DNA from: Multivorans sp965232105
Lineage (GTDB): Bacteria > Acidobacteriota > Thermoanaerobaculia > Multivoradales > Multivoraceae
Direction of reading: 5' to 3'
Length of the DNA stretch: 64,000 nucleotides
NCBI GenBank assembly: GCA_965232105.1
Contig: OZ246956.1
Coordinates: 2,790,001 to 2,854,000, forward strand
The position numbers and the translations under genes are program-made. The stretch's first letter is position 1. The number at the start of each line of letters is the position of its first letter. Positions 8,793-18,085 of this stretch are shown here, piece by piece. The notes under the pieces are model-generated. The model did no database searches. It had not been told where the DNA came from and was given only the letters and a program-made list of their open reading frames with translations.

Positions 8793-11700
8793 ATGGTGAC
8801 TTCGAGAGTGGGCATGTCGGGTTGTGCCGCGCTGCGCCATGGCGCGGCGGCGGGGCTGTTTCTCGTTCTCGCGTTGACGGCCGGCGCGGCGAGTGGCGGG
8901 GACAACTCGGCGTTCGTGTCGTACTCGGACGTGCCCATGAGAATGGAGCCCGGCAAGACCGCGATGGTGACGGTGACGATGCGGAACACCGGCACGACGA
9001 CGTGGGCGACGACGCTGGTCAGGGAGACCACGCAAGGGACCGTGACGACGACGAGGACGAGCTTCCGACTGGGAGCGGTGGGCGACGACTGGGGCGTTGG
9101 CGCCGTGGCCGTCTCGGGCAGCGTGGCGCCGAACGCGCCGCGCAGTTTCCGGTTCAAGATCACGGCGCCGACGGAGAAGGGAACGTACGCGTTCCAGTGG
9201 AAGATGGCGCGCGACACGATCGTCATCGAGCGGCCGAGGATTCCCGCGAGCCCGGACTGGGGGTTCGGCGCAGTGACGCCGAGGAAGCTGATCGTGGTGG
9301 GGCCGCCGCCGCCCAAGCCGCCGCCGGACACGGCGCCGTCGTTCGGCAAGGAGAAGGTCGAGTTCCAGGACTGGCTGACCGGGCATGCGATCGAGCCGGT
9401 CGACCTGCCGGCGGCGACGGGCGGCAACGGGGAGCTGTCGTACTCGTTGAGCTGCCCCCTGCCTCGGGGCGTGACCCGGACGGACAGGAAGATCAGCGGC
9501 ACGCCCAGGACGGTGTGGGGGAAGACGGACTGCGTCTGGAAGGCGACGGACGCGGACGGCAACAAGGCGGAGAGCGACTCGGCCAAGCTGACGTTCACGA
9601 TCAGGGCCCGGCGGGCGGCTCTGGCGGCGAGCCCGGCGAGCCTGACGGTCGACGAGGGCGAGAAAGGCAAGGACTTCACGGTGCACCTGGCGGCGCGGCC
9701 GACGGGCGACGTGACGATCGCGGTCACGACGCCGAGCGAGGATGCCGGGGAGGTGTCGGTCAGTCCGGCGAGCCTGAGCTTCGACCGGGACGACTATCGC
9801 AAGCCGAAGAAGGTGAGGGTGACGGGCCCGGATGACCCTGACGCGGAGCACGAGACCGCGAGCGTCAACCTGAGCGCGAGCGGCGGCGGTTTCGACGGCG
9901 TCTCGTCCTCGGTGGACGTGACGGTGAAGGACGATGACGTGTATGGGCCTCCAATCGTTGTTCCGACGAGCCTGGAGCTCGGGGAGGTCGCCACTGAGAT
10001 TCTCGAGACCAGTGGGATTCTCAAGGTGAGCCTGCCGACGCAGCCGACCGGCGACGTGAAGGTGTCGCTGAAGGTGAGTGAGGGGAAAGCCAGTGCGGTG
10101 ACGTTGGCACCAGACAGCCTGACCTTCGAGGCGGCCGAATACGCCACGGCGCAGGAAGTGACGGTGACGAGCTCACAGGACGCGGACGCGTCCGACGAGA
10201 GAGTGACCGTCGACGTGAAAGCGAACGACGGCGGCTACAACGACGAGACGACGTCGGTGACTGTCGACGTGGAGGACGATGAGAAACAGGCTCTGGTGGT
10301 GAGCCCGACGAGTCTGACGGTCGGCGAGGGCGGCGTCGGGACGTTCGAGGTGAGTCTGGCGACGCAGCCGACGGACAAGGACGAGAAACCGGCGCCGGTG
10401 ACGGTGTCGGTAACGGTGCCGTCGCGGGACCGCGATGAGGTGAGTGTGAGTCCGGCGAGCCTGACTTTCAGCGGAACGGACTACGGTACTCCCCAGCCGG
10501 TGACGGTGAATGGCCTTCAGGACTCTGACGCGGACGACGAGGCGGCGACCCTCAGCCTGACCGCGAGCGGCGCCGACTACGGCGGTGTTTCGGCCTCGGT
10601 GAAGGTGACGGTGAAGGACGATGACGCCGCGTCGCTTCTCGTGAGCCCGTCGAGCCTGGCGATCGGGGAGGGCGAGAGCGGAGACTTCCGGGTGAAGCTG
10701 GCGACGCGGCCGACGGGCGCGGTGTCGGTGTCCGTGTCGAGCGGCGACCCCGGGGCGGCCTCGGCGAGTCTGGAGAGCCTGTCTTTCGGCACGGTCGATT
10801 ACGACGACTGGCGGAAGGTGACGGTGACGGGCGAGCAGGACGCCGACGCGGCGGACGAGAGCACGGGCATCGCCCTGAAGGCGTCCGGCGGCGGTTACAC
10901 TGGCAAGTCGGCCTCCGTGGGCGTGACGGTGGCCGACGACGACACGCGGGGTCTGGTGGCGAGCCCGCGGAGTCTGGCCGTCGTGGAGGATGGCGCCGGC
11001 AAGACCTTCACGGTGAAGCTGGCGACGCAGCCGACGGGTACGGGCCCGGTGACGGTGTCGGTTACGAGCGGGGACGCCGGGGCGGTGTCGGTGGACCCGG
11101 CAAGCCTGACCTTCACGACGTTGAACTACGGCACGCCGCGGACGGTGACGGTGAAGGGCGTGCGAGACGACGATGTCCGGGACGAGAGCGTGACCGTCGC
11201 CCTGAGCGCGAGCGGCGGCGACTACGGCGGCGAGTCGGCCTCGGTGGCCGTGACCGTGGATGACAGGGGCGAACCGGGTCTCGTAGTGGAACCGACGAGT
11301 CTGGAGATGGACGAAGGCGGTCTGGCCGGTTTCGAGGTGAAGCTGGCGACGCGGCCGACGGGCTCGGTGACGGTCTCGCTTTCGCTTCCGGCCGCCGTCG
11401 CCGGCAAGGCGACGGTGAGCCCGGCGAGTCTGACCTTCACGGCGTCGAACCACGGCGCGGCGCAGGCGGTGACGGTGGCGAGCGAGCAGGACGACGATAT
11501 CGAGGACGAGACCTTCGCCGTCGCGCTGAGCGCCTCGGGCGGCGGCTACGAGGGCGTGTCGGCGTCGGTGGACGTGGCGGTGAAGGACGATGACGGTCCG
11601 GGCCTGGTCGTCGTTCCGCCGGTGCTGGAGGTCAGGGAAGGCGGTTCCGAGGCGTTCACCGTGAAGCTGGCGACGCAGCCGACGGCGACGGTGACGGTCT

Positions 11701-14700
11701 CGATGTCGGTGACGAGCCGGGACGGCGTGTCGGCGTCGGTGGACGGTCCCGCGAGCCTGACGTTCACGACGGTGAACTACGCCGCGCCGCAGACGGTCAC
11801 GGTACCGGGCGAGCAGGACGCGGACTCGCGGGACGAGAGGATGACCGTCTCGCTGAGCGCTTCGGGCGGCGGCTACGACGGTCTCTCGGCGTCGGTGGAC
11901 GTGACGGTGATTGACGACGACGCGCCGGCGCTGGTGGCGACGCCGCCGGGCGTGAACGTGGGGGAGGGCGAATCGGAGACGTTCACGGTGAGGCTGGCGA
12001 CGGCGCCGCCCGCCGACGTGACGGTGACGGTTGCGAGCGGCGACACGGACGCTGCGACGGCGGACCCGGCGAGCCTGACCTTCACCGCGACGGACTACGC
12101 CTCGGCGCGGACGGTGACGGTCGCGGGCGTGCAGGACGCCGACGCGGTGGGCGAGAGGACCGCGGTTTCGCTTGACGCCTCCGGCGGCGGCTACGACGGC
12201 CTTTCGGCGTCGGTGGACGTGTTCGTGACGGACGACGACGCGGCCGCTCTGGCGGTGAGCGCGGCGAAGGTGGAGGTGGAGGAGGGCGAATCGGCCACGT
12301 TCACGGTGGCCCTCGCGACGCAGCCGTCCGACACGGTGACGGTGTCGGTTGCGAGCGGGGACGCGGCCGCTGCGACGGTGGACCCGGCGAGCCTGACGTT
12401 CAGCGCGACGGACTACGCCGCGGCGAAGACGGTGACGGTGACTGGCGTGCTGGAGGGGGCCGCCGCGGTCGCCCTGACGGGGGCCGGAGGCGATTACGGC
12501 GGAGTGTCCGCCGCGGTCGGCGTGACGGTGACGGCGCCGGACACGTCGCCGGCGTTCGGCAAGACGGGCGACGAGACCTTCGTGGAGGGCGAGCCGGTCG
12601 CGGTGGACCTTCTGGTGACGGGCGGCAACGCTCCGGTGGAGTGCTCGGCGGCGCCGGCGTTGCCCGCGGGTCTGGCGCTGGACGCCTCGGCCTGCACGCT
12701 CTCGGGCACGCCGACGGAGATTCGGGCGGCGACGGAGTACACGTTCACGGCGACGGACGCGGACGGCGACACGGCGACGCTGACGTTCACGATCGAGGTC
12801 GAGGCGCCGCCCCTGGACGACGCGTCCTTCGAGTCGTACGCGGACGTGCCTTCGACGATGGCGGCGGGTTCGTCGGCGACGGTGACGGTGCGGATCCGGA
12901 ACGCGGGGACGACGACGTGGACGTCGGCTGGCGGCTACGCGTTGGGATCGCAGCGCCCGGACGACAACGTGACGTGGGGCGTGAGCCGCGTACCTCTGCC
13001 CGCGGGCGTGGCGCCGGGCGAGACGGTGGATTTCACGTTCGAGATCACGGCGCCGGCGGAGGCCGGGGCCTACCCGTTCCGCTGGAAGATGGTCCGCGGT
13101 GCGGCCGGCTGGTTCGGCCGCAAGACGGCGCTGCGGAAGATCACGGTGGAGGACCCGTCGTTCGGCGGCGCGACGATTCCCGATCAGACGTGGGTGAAGG
13201 CCGAGCCCATCGAGGGGTTGACGCTGCCCGAGGCGAGCGGCGGCGGGGCCTTGACGTACGCGTTGACGCCTTCGCTTCCCGAGGGCGTGACCTTCACCGA
13301 GTCGACGCGGACGCTGTCGGGCACGCCGACGGCGTTGCAGGCGGCGACGGAGTACGCGTACACGGCGACGGACGCGGGGGGCGGCTCGGCGGAGCTCAGG
13401 TTCACGATCGAGGTGGAGGAGGCGTCTGTGGACGACGCGTCCTTCGTGTCGGTCTCGGGGCTGCCGTCGCGGATGGCTTCCGGCGATACGGCCACGGTGA
13501 CGGTGCGGATGCGGAACGCGGGGACGACGACGTGGATATCGGCTGCCGGATACGCGTTGGGTTCGTGGAGTCCGGAGGACAACGAGACCTGGGGTCTCAG
13601 CCGGGCGCCGGTGTCCGGCAGCGTGGCGCCGAACGAGGAGTTCGCCTTCGAGTTCGCGATCACGGCGCCGGAGACGACGGGGAGCTACGCGTTCTCGTGG
13701 CGGATGGCGCGGGACCCGGGGGTGCGGTTCGGTTCGGTCACGGGGGATCTGACGGTCACGGTGGAGGACCCGTCGTTCGGCGACGCGACGATTCCGGACC
13801 AGACGTGGGCGCGGGACGTGGCGATCGAGACGCTGGTGCTGCCGGCGGCTTCCGGCGGCGACGGGGGGTTGACCTATGCGCTGTCGCCGGCGCCGCCGGA
13901 CGGCGTGATCTTCACCGCGTCGACGCGGGTGCTTGCGGGCATGCCCACGACGGCGCAGGGTGCGACGAAGTACGCGTACACGGCGACGGACGAGGACGGC
14001 GACGCGGCGACGCTTTCCTTCACGATCGAGGTGGAAGCCGCCTCGGCGGACGACGCGGCGTTCGTGTCGGTCTCGGGCGTGCCGTCGCGGATGGCGGCCG
14101 GCGCCGCGGCGACGGTCACGGTGACGATGAAGAACACCGGGACGACGACGTGGACTCCCGCCGGAGGCTACGGTCTCGGTTCGCGGAGTTCCAGCGGCAA
14201 GGACACATGGGGTTCCAGGCGGGCGCCGCTGTCCGGGAGCGTGGCGCCGAACGAGAGCTACGCCTTCACGTTCGAGATCACGGCGCCGGAGACGACGGGG
14301 AGCTACACGTTCTCGTGGGGGATGGTGCGTGACCCCGGGATGCGTTTCGGTTCGGGCACGGGCGACCTGACGGTCCTGGTGGAGGACCCGTCGTTCGGCG
14401 ACGCGTCGATTCCGGACCAGACGTGGGTGCGGGACGTGGCGATCGAGACGCTGGTGCTGCCGGCGGCCTCCGGCGGCGACGGGTCGTTGTCCTATGCGCT
14501 GTCGCCTGCCCCGCCGGACGGGGTGATCTTCACCGCGTCGGCGCGGACGCTCGCGGGCATGCCCACGACGGTCCAGGCGGCGAGGGCCTACACGTACACG
14601 GCGACCGACGAGGACGGCGACGCGGCGACGCTTGCGTTCACGATCACGGTGAGCGAGCCGTTGGCCTCGGCGCAGTCGTCGTCGACGGCGCTTGCGCCGG

Positions 14701-16040
14701 GCGGCGGCCTGGGCGACGAGGACATGGGCGCCGCCCCGGTGCCGACCGGCGTCTTCGACATGTTCGGGTACTGGCTGGCGCCGCACGGCGAGGCCGTCAC
14801 GGTCCGGGCCCGGCTCTGGGACGGGCGCATGGCGGCGGCCGAGGGCGCGGCGCCTGTCCGTTCGTTCTGGCGCGGCGACCTGTGGGGTCGGAAGGTGGCC
14901 CTCCTGGGCGACCCGGACGGCGAGCGCTACGACATCTTCGAGGAGGTCGAGGGCGGCCTGGACTACTGGGGCGCCTACGAAGGCGGCGCGGCCGGCGGAG
15001 CGGCTGGCGGCGAAGACCGTCCGAGCTGGTCGCTGGACCGGCCGTTCCGCTGGATGAACCGCTTCATGGCGGTGGGCGACGCGTTGGAGAGCCGGGTGAC
15101 CGGCCGGTTGCTGTCCGGCCGCACGCGGAATCAGGAGGGCGTCGCGGAGACGACGATGCGGCTCGAGGTCCTGTCGCACCGGGCTTCGTTCACGGTTTCG
15201 GCGGTCGAGGGTCCGGCGTTCGAGGACGTGCTGGCGGTGCGTTTCTGGCCGGACGCGGAGCGGCCGGAGGTTCACGACACGTTCCACCTCGCCCGGGGTT
15301 TCGGCGCGGTGCACTGGCGGCGTTCCGGGGCTGCGGCGCCGGGGGAGGTCGTCGAGTGGTGGGCGGTCGAGAAGGCGCTGACGCCGGTTGCGCCGTCCGC
15401 GCCGTCGGTTCCGTGGTTCGATCCGTTCTCTCCGGGCTGGCCGAAGACGGCGGTGTTGAACGGCAACCTGGAGGACGCCTCAGGCGAGGGACGGTTCGTG
15501 CGTCAGTCCGACTTCGGGAGCGCCGCAAGCGCCGTGACCGCCGCCAGCGCCTCGAACGGCCTCGGAGGTGCGAGGGTCGGGTCCGCCGTGCCCGGCTGGG
15601 CGGGCGACTCGGACGACGCGGTGCTCGGCCGGACGCCTTCGGGTCTCGGGGGCGGCGGCTGGAGCCTGCAGCTTCGCGGCAGCGAGGGCGGCGGCGACGG
15701 CGGGGCCGACGCCGTGACTACGGATGAGTGGATTCCGGTCCAGGGCGGGACGTACCGGCTCTCGGCCTGCATGATGCGGGAGAACGCCGCCGACAACGTG
15801 CTGGTGGACTTCGACGACGGCAAGGGCCGGGACGCGGACTTCGCCGACGCTCATCTCGTGGCCGCTTCGACCGGGACCTGGGAGTGCCGGGCGGTGACGA
15901 AGTGCATACCCGCTTCGGTGGGCGCGGTCCGGATCCGGGCGGCTCGGGCGGGTGCGAACCTGGGCGACGCCTGGTTCGACCGCGTCGAACTTAAGCGGAT
16001 AGCCGCCTGCGTGGCGCCGCCGGGGGCCTTGCGGCCTTGA
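8793..16040 (+). CDS. Giant secreted repeat protein with NBR1-like Ig, putative-Ig and Calx-beta-like domains
   Basis: A 2415-residue predicted surface or secreted protein. Order: signal peptide (LFLVLALTAGAASGG); an NBR1-type Ig domain (about 38-170, MRNTGTTTW core); a He_PIG-type putative Ig domain (about 183-272). Then come nine tandem Calx-beta-like repeats of about 108 residues (276-1246), each opening like SPASLTVDEGE and ending like VDVTVKDDD. Next are another He_PIG domain, three NBR1-Ig plus He_PIG units of about 205 residues (1342-1954), and two unrecognised C-terminal domains (about 1985-2200 and 2216-2410). The last has a LVDFDDG and AWFDRVEL pattern suggestive of a carbohydrate-binding beta-sandwich. 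An adhesin or matrix role is inferred. The start ATG follows AGAGGGG by a few bases. Confidence 0.85.
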   Translation: MVTSRVGMSGCAALRHGAAAGLFLVLALTAGAASGGDNSAFVSYSDVPMRMEPGKTAMVTVTMRNTGTTTWATTLVRETTQGTVTTTRTSFRLGAVGDDWGVGAVAVSGSVAPNAPRSFRFKITAPTEKGTYAFQWKMARDTIVIERPRIPASPDWGFGAVTPRKLIVVGPPPPKPPPDTAPSFGKEKVEFQDWLTGHAIEPVDLPAATGGNGELSYSLSCPLPRGVTRTDRKISGTPRTVWGKTDCVWKATDADGNKAESDSAKLTFTIRARRAALAASPASLTVDEGEKGKDFTVHLAARPTGDVTIAVTTPSEDAGEVSVSPASLSFDRDDYRKPKKVRVTGPDDPDAEHETASVNLSASGGGFDGVSSSVDVTVKDDDVYGPPIVVPTSLELGEVATEILETSGILKVSLPTQPTGDVKVSLKVSEGKASAVTLAPDSLTFEAAEYATAQEVTVTSSQDADASDERVTVDVKANDGGYNDETTSVTVDVEDDEKQALVVSPTSLTVGEGGVGTFEVSLATQPTDKDEKPAPVTVSVTVPSRDRDEVSVSPASLTFSGTDYGTPQPVTVNGLQDSDADDEAATLSLTASGADYGGVSASVKVTVKDDDAASLLVSPSSLAIGEGESGDFRVKLATRPTGAVSVSVSSGDPGAASASLESLSFGTVDYDDWRKVTVTGEQDADAADESTGIALKASGGGYTGKSASVGVTVADDDTRGLVASPRSLAVVEDGAGKTFTVKLATQPTGTGPVTVSVTSGDAGAVSVDPASLTFTTLNYGTPRTVTVKGVRDDDVRDESVTVALSASGGDYGGESASVAVTVDDRGEPGLVVEPTSLEMDEGGLAGFEVKLATRPTGSVTVSLSLPAAVAGKATVSPASLTFTASNHGAAQAVTVASEQDDDIEDETFAVALSASGGGYEGVSASVDVAVKDDDGPGLVVVPPVLEVREGGSEAFTVKLATQPTATVTVSMSVTSRDGVSASVDGPASLTFTTVNYAAPQTVTVPGEQDADSRDERMTVSLSASGGGYDGLSASVDVTVIDDDAPALVATPPGVNVGEGESETFTVRLATAPPADVTVTVASGDTDAATADPASLTFTATDYASARTVTVAGVQDADAVGERTAVSLDASGGGYDGLSASVDVFVTDDDAAALAVSAAKVEVEEGESATFTVALATQPSDTVTVSVASGDAAAATVDPASLTFSATDYAAAKTVTVTGVLEGAAAVALTGAGGDYGGVSAAVGVTVTAPDTSPAFGKTGDETFVEGEPVAVDLLVTGGNAPVECSAAPALPAGLALDASACTLSGTPTEIRAATEYTFTATDADGDTATLTFTIEVEAPPLDDASFESYADVPSTMAAGSSATVTVRIRNAGTTTWTSAGGYALGSQRPDDNVTWGVSRVPLPAGVAPGETVDFTFEITAPAEAGAYPFRWKMVRGAAGWFGRKTALRKITVEDPSFGGATIPDQTWVKAEPIEGLTLPEASGGGALTYALTPSLPEGVTFTESTRTLSGTPTALQAATEYAYTATDAGGGSAELRFTIEVEEASVDDASFVSVSGLPSRMASGDTATVTVRMRNAGTTTWISAAGYALGSWSPEDNETWGLSRAPVSGSVAPNEEFAFEFAITAPETTGSYAFSWRMARDPGVRFGSVTGDLTVTVEDPSFGDATIPDQTWARDVAIETLVLPAASGGDGGLTYALSPAPPDGVIFTASTRVLAGMPTTAQGATKYAYTATDEDGDAATLSFTIEVEAASADDAAFVSVSGVPSRMAAGAAATVTVTMKNTGTTTWTPAGGYGLGSRSSSGKDTWGSRRAPLSGSVAPNESYAFTFEITAPETTGSYTFSWGMVRDPGMRFGSGTGDLTVLVEDPSFGDASIPDQTWVRDVAIETLVLPAASGGDGSLSYALSPAPPDGVIFTASARTLAGMPTTVQAARAYTYTATDEDGDAATLAFTITVSEPLASAQSSSTALAPGGGLGDEDMGAAPVPTGVFDMFGYWLAPHGEAVTVRARLWDGRMAAAEGAAPVRSFWRGDLWGRKVALLGDPDGERYDIFEEVEGGLDYWGAYEGGAAGGAAGGEDRPSWSLDRPFRWMNRFMAVGDALESRVTGRLLSGRTRNQEGVAETTMRLEVLSHRASFTVSAVEGPAFEDVLAVRFWPDAERPEVHDTFHLARGFGAVHWRRSGAAAPGEVVEWWAVEKALTPVAPSAPSVPWFDPFSPGWPKTAVLNGNLEDASGEGRFVRQSDFGSAASAVTAASASNGLGGARVGSAVPGWAGDSDDAVLGRTPSGLGGGGWSLQLRGSEGGGDGGADAVTTDEWIPVQGGTYRLSACMMRENAADNVLVDFDDGKGRDADFADAHLVAASTGTWECRAVTKCIPASVGAVRIRAARAGANLGDAWFDRVELKRIAACVAPPGALRP
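9620..12531 (+). repeat. Nine tandem coding repeats of about 325 bases (Calx-beta-like)
   Basis: Repeat units begin near 9620, 9950, 10290, 10632, 10950, 11279, 11606, 11931 and 12246. Unit lengths vary between about 315 and 342 bases and always stay in frame. Each encodes a beta-sandwich of about 108 residues with the recurrent segments SPASLTF, DYGTPQ.VTV and ASGGGYDG.SASV. Acidic turns (DEGE, KDDD) at both edges are what Calx-beta domains use to bind calcium. Nucleotide similarity between units is high enough to matter for assembly and recombination. Confidence 0.85.
12816..14655 (+). repeat. Three tandem coding repeats of about 615 bases (NBR1-Ig plus putative Ig)
   Basis: Units start at 12816, 13431 and 14049, spaced 615 and 618 bases. 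Each encodes an NBR1-like four-tryptophan-type Ig domain (VPSRMA.G..ATVTVRMRN core) followed by a He_PIG-type domain (DPSFGDATIPDQTW core). The second halves of units two and three are nearly identical at the protein level, for example ALSPAPPDGVIFTAS in both, which indicates recent duplication or gene conversion. A lone fourth NBR1-Ig domain sits at the N-terminus of the same protein. Confidence 0.85.
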
Positions 16041-16188
16041 CGGAGGCCCGGCCGCCGCGCGATTCGGGGGTCAAAGCTGAAGGCGGACAAGGGGCGGTCA
16101 AGATCAACTTCGGGACGGGTGCCGGGCGACGCGACCCGCGGGGCACGGCCCGCGGCCTCGTGACTTGCGCTGGTTGAGGAGGCCTGCC

Positions 16189-16866
16189 ATGGACCTGCCC
16201 GAACTCGGCCCCCTGTGGCTCAGCCTGCAGCTCGCGGCGGCGGCGACCGCGGTGCTGATCGTGCTGGGCACGCCGCTCGCCTGGTGGCTGGCCCGGACCC
16301 GTTCGCCGATCAAGCCGGTGATCGAGGCGGTGACCGCCCTGCCTCTGGTGCTGCCGCCCACCGTGCTCGGTTTCTACCTGCTGCTGCTGATGAGTCCGCG
16401 GTCCTGGCTTGGCGGGCTGTGGGTCGAGATCACGGATACGACGCTGACCTTCTCCTTCATGGGCTTGCTGGTCGCCTCGGTGGTCTACTCGTTGCCCTTC
16501 ATGGTGCAGCCGCTCCAGGCGGCTTTCGAGTCGCTCGGGCGGGGCCCGCTTGAAGCCGCCGCGGCGCTTCGGGCCTCGCCGATCGACGCCTTCCTCACCG
16601 TGGCGGCGCCACTCTCGCTCCGCGGCTTCCTGACCGCCGCGGTACTCACGTTCGCGCACACGATCGGCGAGTTCGGGGTCGTGCTGATGGTGGGGGGCAA
16701 CATCCCGGGCAAGACCCGGGTGATCTCGATCGCGATCTACGAACACGTGGAGACCCTGCGCTACGCCGAAGCCCACACCCTGGCGGCGGGTCTCATGCTG
16801 TTCGCGTTCGCCGTGCTGGTGTTCGTGTACGTCTTCAACCGGAGGCTGCCGGTCCATGTCGCCTGA
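16189..16866 (+). CDS. modB: Molybdate ABC transporter permease
   Basis: A 225-residue inner-membrane permease with about five to six hydrophobic segments. The cytoplasmic EAA-type loop that couples to the ATPase is visible as EAAAALRASPIDAFLTVAAPLS, and TIGEFGVVLMVGGNIPGKT is typical of ModB. The ATG at 16189 is preceded by GAGGAGG at the right distance. The 3' end overlaps modC: the modC ATG lies eleven bases before the end of this gene, so translation of the two is probably coupled. A 148-base gap upstream separates it from the giant repeat protein gene; I see no clear promoter there. Confidence 0.93.
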   Translation: MDLPELGPLWLSLQLAAAATAVLIVLGTPLAWWLARTRSPIKPVIEAVTALPLVLPPTVLGFYLLLLMSPRSWLGGLWVEITDTTLTFSFMGLLVASVVYSLPFMVQPLQAAFESLGRGPLEAAAALRASPIDAFLTVAAPLSLRGFLTAAVLTFAHTIGEFGVVLMVGGNIPGKTRVISIAIYEHVETLRYAEAHTLAAGLMLFAFAVLVFVYVFNRRLPVHVA

Positions 16867-18067
16867 CCGTGTCGCCATGGGAGTCGAGGTGGCCGGCGCG
16901 GCCGCGGGCCCGGTTGGCCCGCCTGAGACCGAAGCCCTGCTGGAAATCGACGTTCGCGTCGAGTTCGACGCGTTCGATCTCCAGGTCGAGCAGGCGATCC
17001 CCGCGTCCGGCGTTACCGCGGTGTTCGGCCCTTCGGGGAGCGGCAAGACGACGCTTCTGAGGTCGCTGCTCGGGTTCGAGGCGGGAAGCCGCGGCCGCAT
17101 TGCGCTGAACGGCAACGTGTGGCTCGACAGCGAAGCCGGAGTCGCGGTGCCGCCGCACCGTCGGCCCGTGGGCTGCACGTTCCAGGATGGACGGCTGTTT
17201 CCGCACCTCGATGTCAGGGGCAACCTGCGCTACGCCGATCGACGAAGCGCCGGAGGACCGGGCGCGCCGACATCTTCGTCGGTATCCGCCGCGAGTTCCG
17301 CGTGGATCACCCGCGACGACGTCGTCGACGCCCTGGACCTGGGGCCGCTGCTCGACCGGCGACCGCAGACGCTGTCGGGTGGAGAGCGCCAGCGGGCTGC
17401 CCTGGGCCGGGCGCTGCTCAGCCGTCCGCGCCTGCTGCTGCTCGACGAGCCCCTTTCGGCGCTCGACCGGCGGCGCAAGGCGGAGATCATGCCGTACCTG
17501 TTGGCGTTGCATCCACGTTTCGGCATCCCGACCCTCTACGTGAGTCACGCGGTTGACGAAGTCGCGCTGCTCGCCGACCGCATCCTCGTGTTGGCCGATG
17601 GCCGCGTGCAGGCGTTCGGCGGCACGGTCGAGGTGCTCGAGCACCTCGATCTGGCGCCGCTCACCGAGCGCTTCCAGGCGGCAGCCGTGCTCGAAGCGAC
17701 GGTCGGCGCCCACGACGACGAGTACCGCCTGACCTGGCTCGACCTGGACGGCCAGCGCCTCAGCGTGCCGCGGATCGAGCACCTCGCGGTCGGCGAGTCG
17801 GCGCGGCTGCTGGTGCGCTCCCGCGACGTTTCGCTTGCCACCGAGCGCCCGTCGCCGACCAGCATCCGCAACGTGCTGTCCGGCGTCCTCGTTGCGCTCC
17901 ACCAGGACGAGTCGACGGCGTTCGCGGAGGCGACGATCGATCTCGGTTCGCACCGGCTGCGGGCGCGGATCACGCGGGCGTCGGCGGCGGAGCTCGGCCT
18001 CGCGGTAGGTTCGCCCGTGTTCGCACTGCTCAAGAGCGTCAGCCTGGACACCCGGGCGGGGCGGTAG
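16856..18067 (+). CDS. modC: Molybdate ABC transporter ATP-binding protein
   Basis: A 403-residue ABC ATPase that powers molybdate import with ModB. Walker A GPSGSGKTT at residues 58-66, signature LSGGERQR at 173-180, and Walker B with D-loop LLLLDEPLSALD at 193-204. The C-terminal third (about 290-403, with NVLSGVLVALHQDES and RARITRASAAELGL) corresponds to the Mop/TOBE domain that senses oxyanion. The N-terminus is about 25 residues longer than usual; GTG or ATG codons just downstream are alternative starts. The stop is 18 bases from the end of the convergent DUF4276 gene. Confidence 0.93.
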   Translation: MSPDRVAMGVEVAGAAAGPVGPPETEALLEIDVRVEFDAFDLQVEQAIPASGVTAVFGPSGSGKTTLLRSLLGFEAGSRGRIALNGNVWLDSEAGVAVPPHRRPVGCTFQDGRLFPHLDVRGNLRYADRRSAGGPGAPTSSSVSAASSAWITRDDVVDALDLGPLLDRRPQTLSGGERQRAALGRALLSRPRLLLLDEPLSALDRRRKAEIMPYLLALHPRFGIPTLYVSHAVDEVALLADRILVLADGRVQAFGGTVEVLEHLDLAPLTERFQAAAVLEATVGAHDDEYRLTWLDLDGQRLSVPRIEHLAVGESARLLVRSRDVSLATERPSPTSIRNVLSGVLVALHQDESTAFAEATIDLGSHRLRARITRASAAELGLAVGSPVFALLKSVSLDTRAGR

Positions 18068-18085
18068 GGCCGATCGCCGCCGGAC

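Noticed and set aside
9620..12531. A CRISPR array or satellite repeat
   Set aside because: The period is about 325 bases, always a multiple of three, and the units encode folded domains; there are no short identical repeats with unique spacers.
10173..15314. A 1713-codon open frame on the minus strand
   Set aside because: It lies antisense to the giant repeat gene. It is composed of Arg/His-rich low-complexity sequence with repeated shadows of the coding repeats and has no domain or ribosome site.
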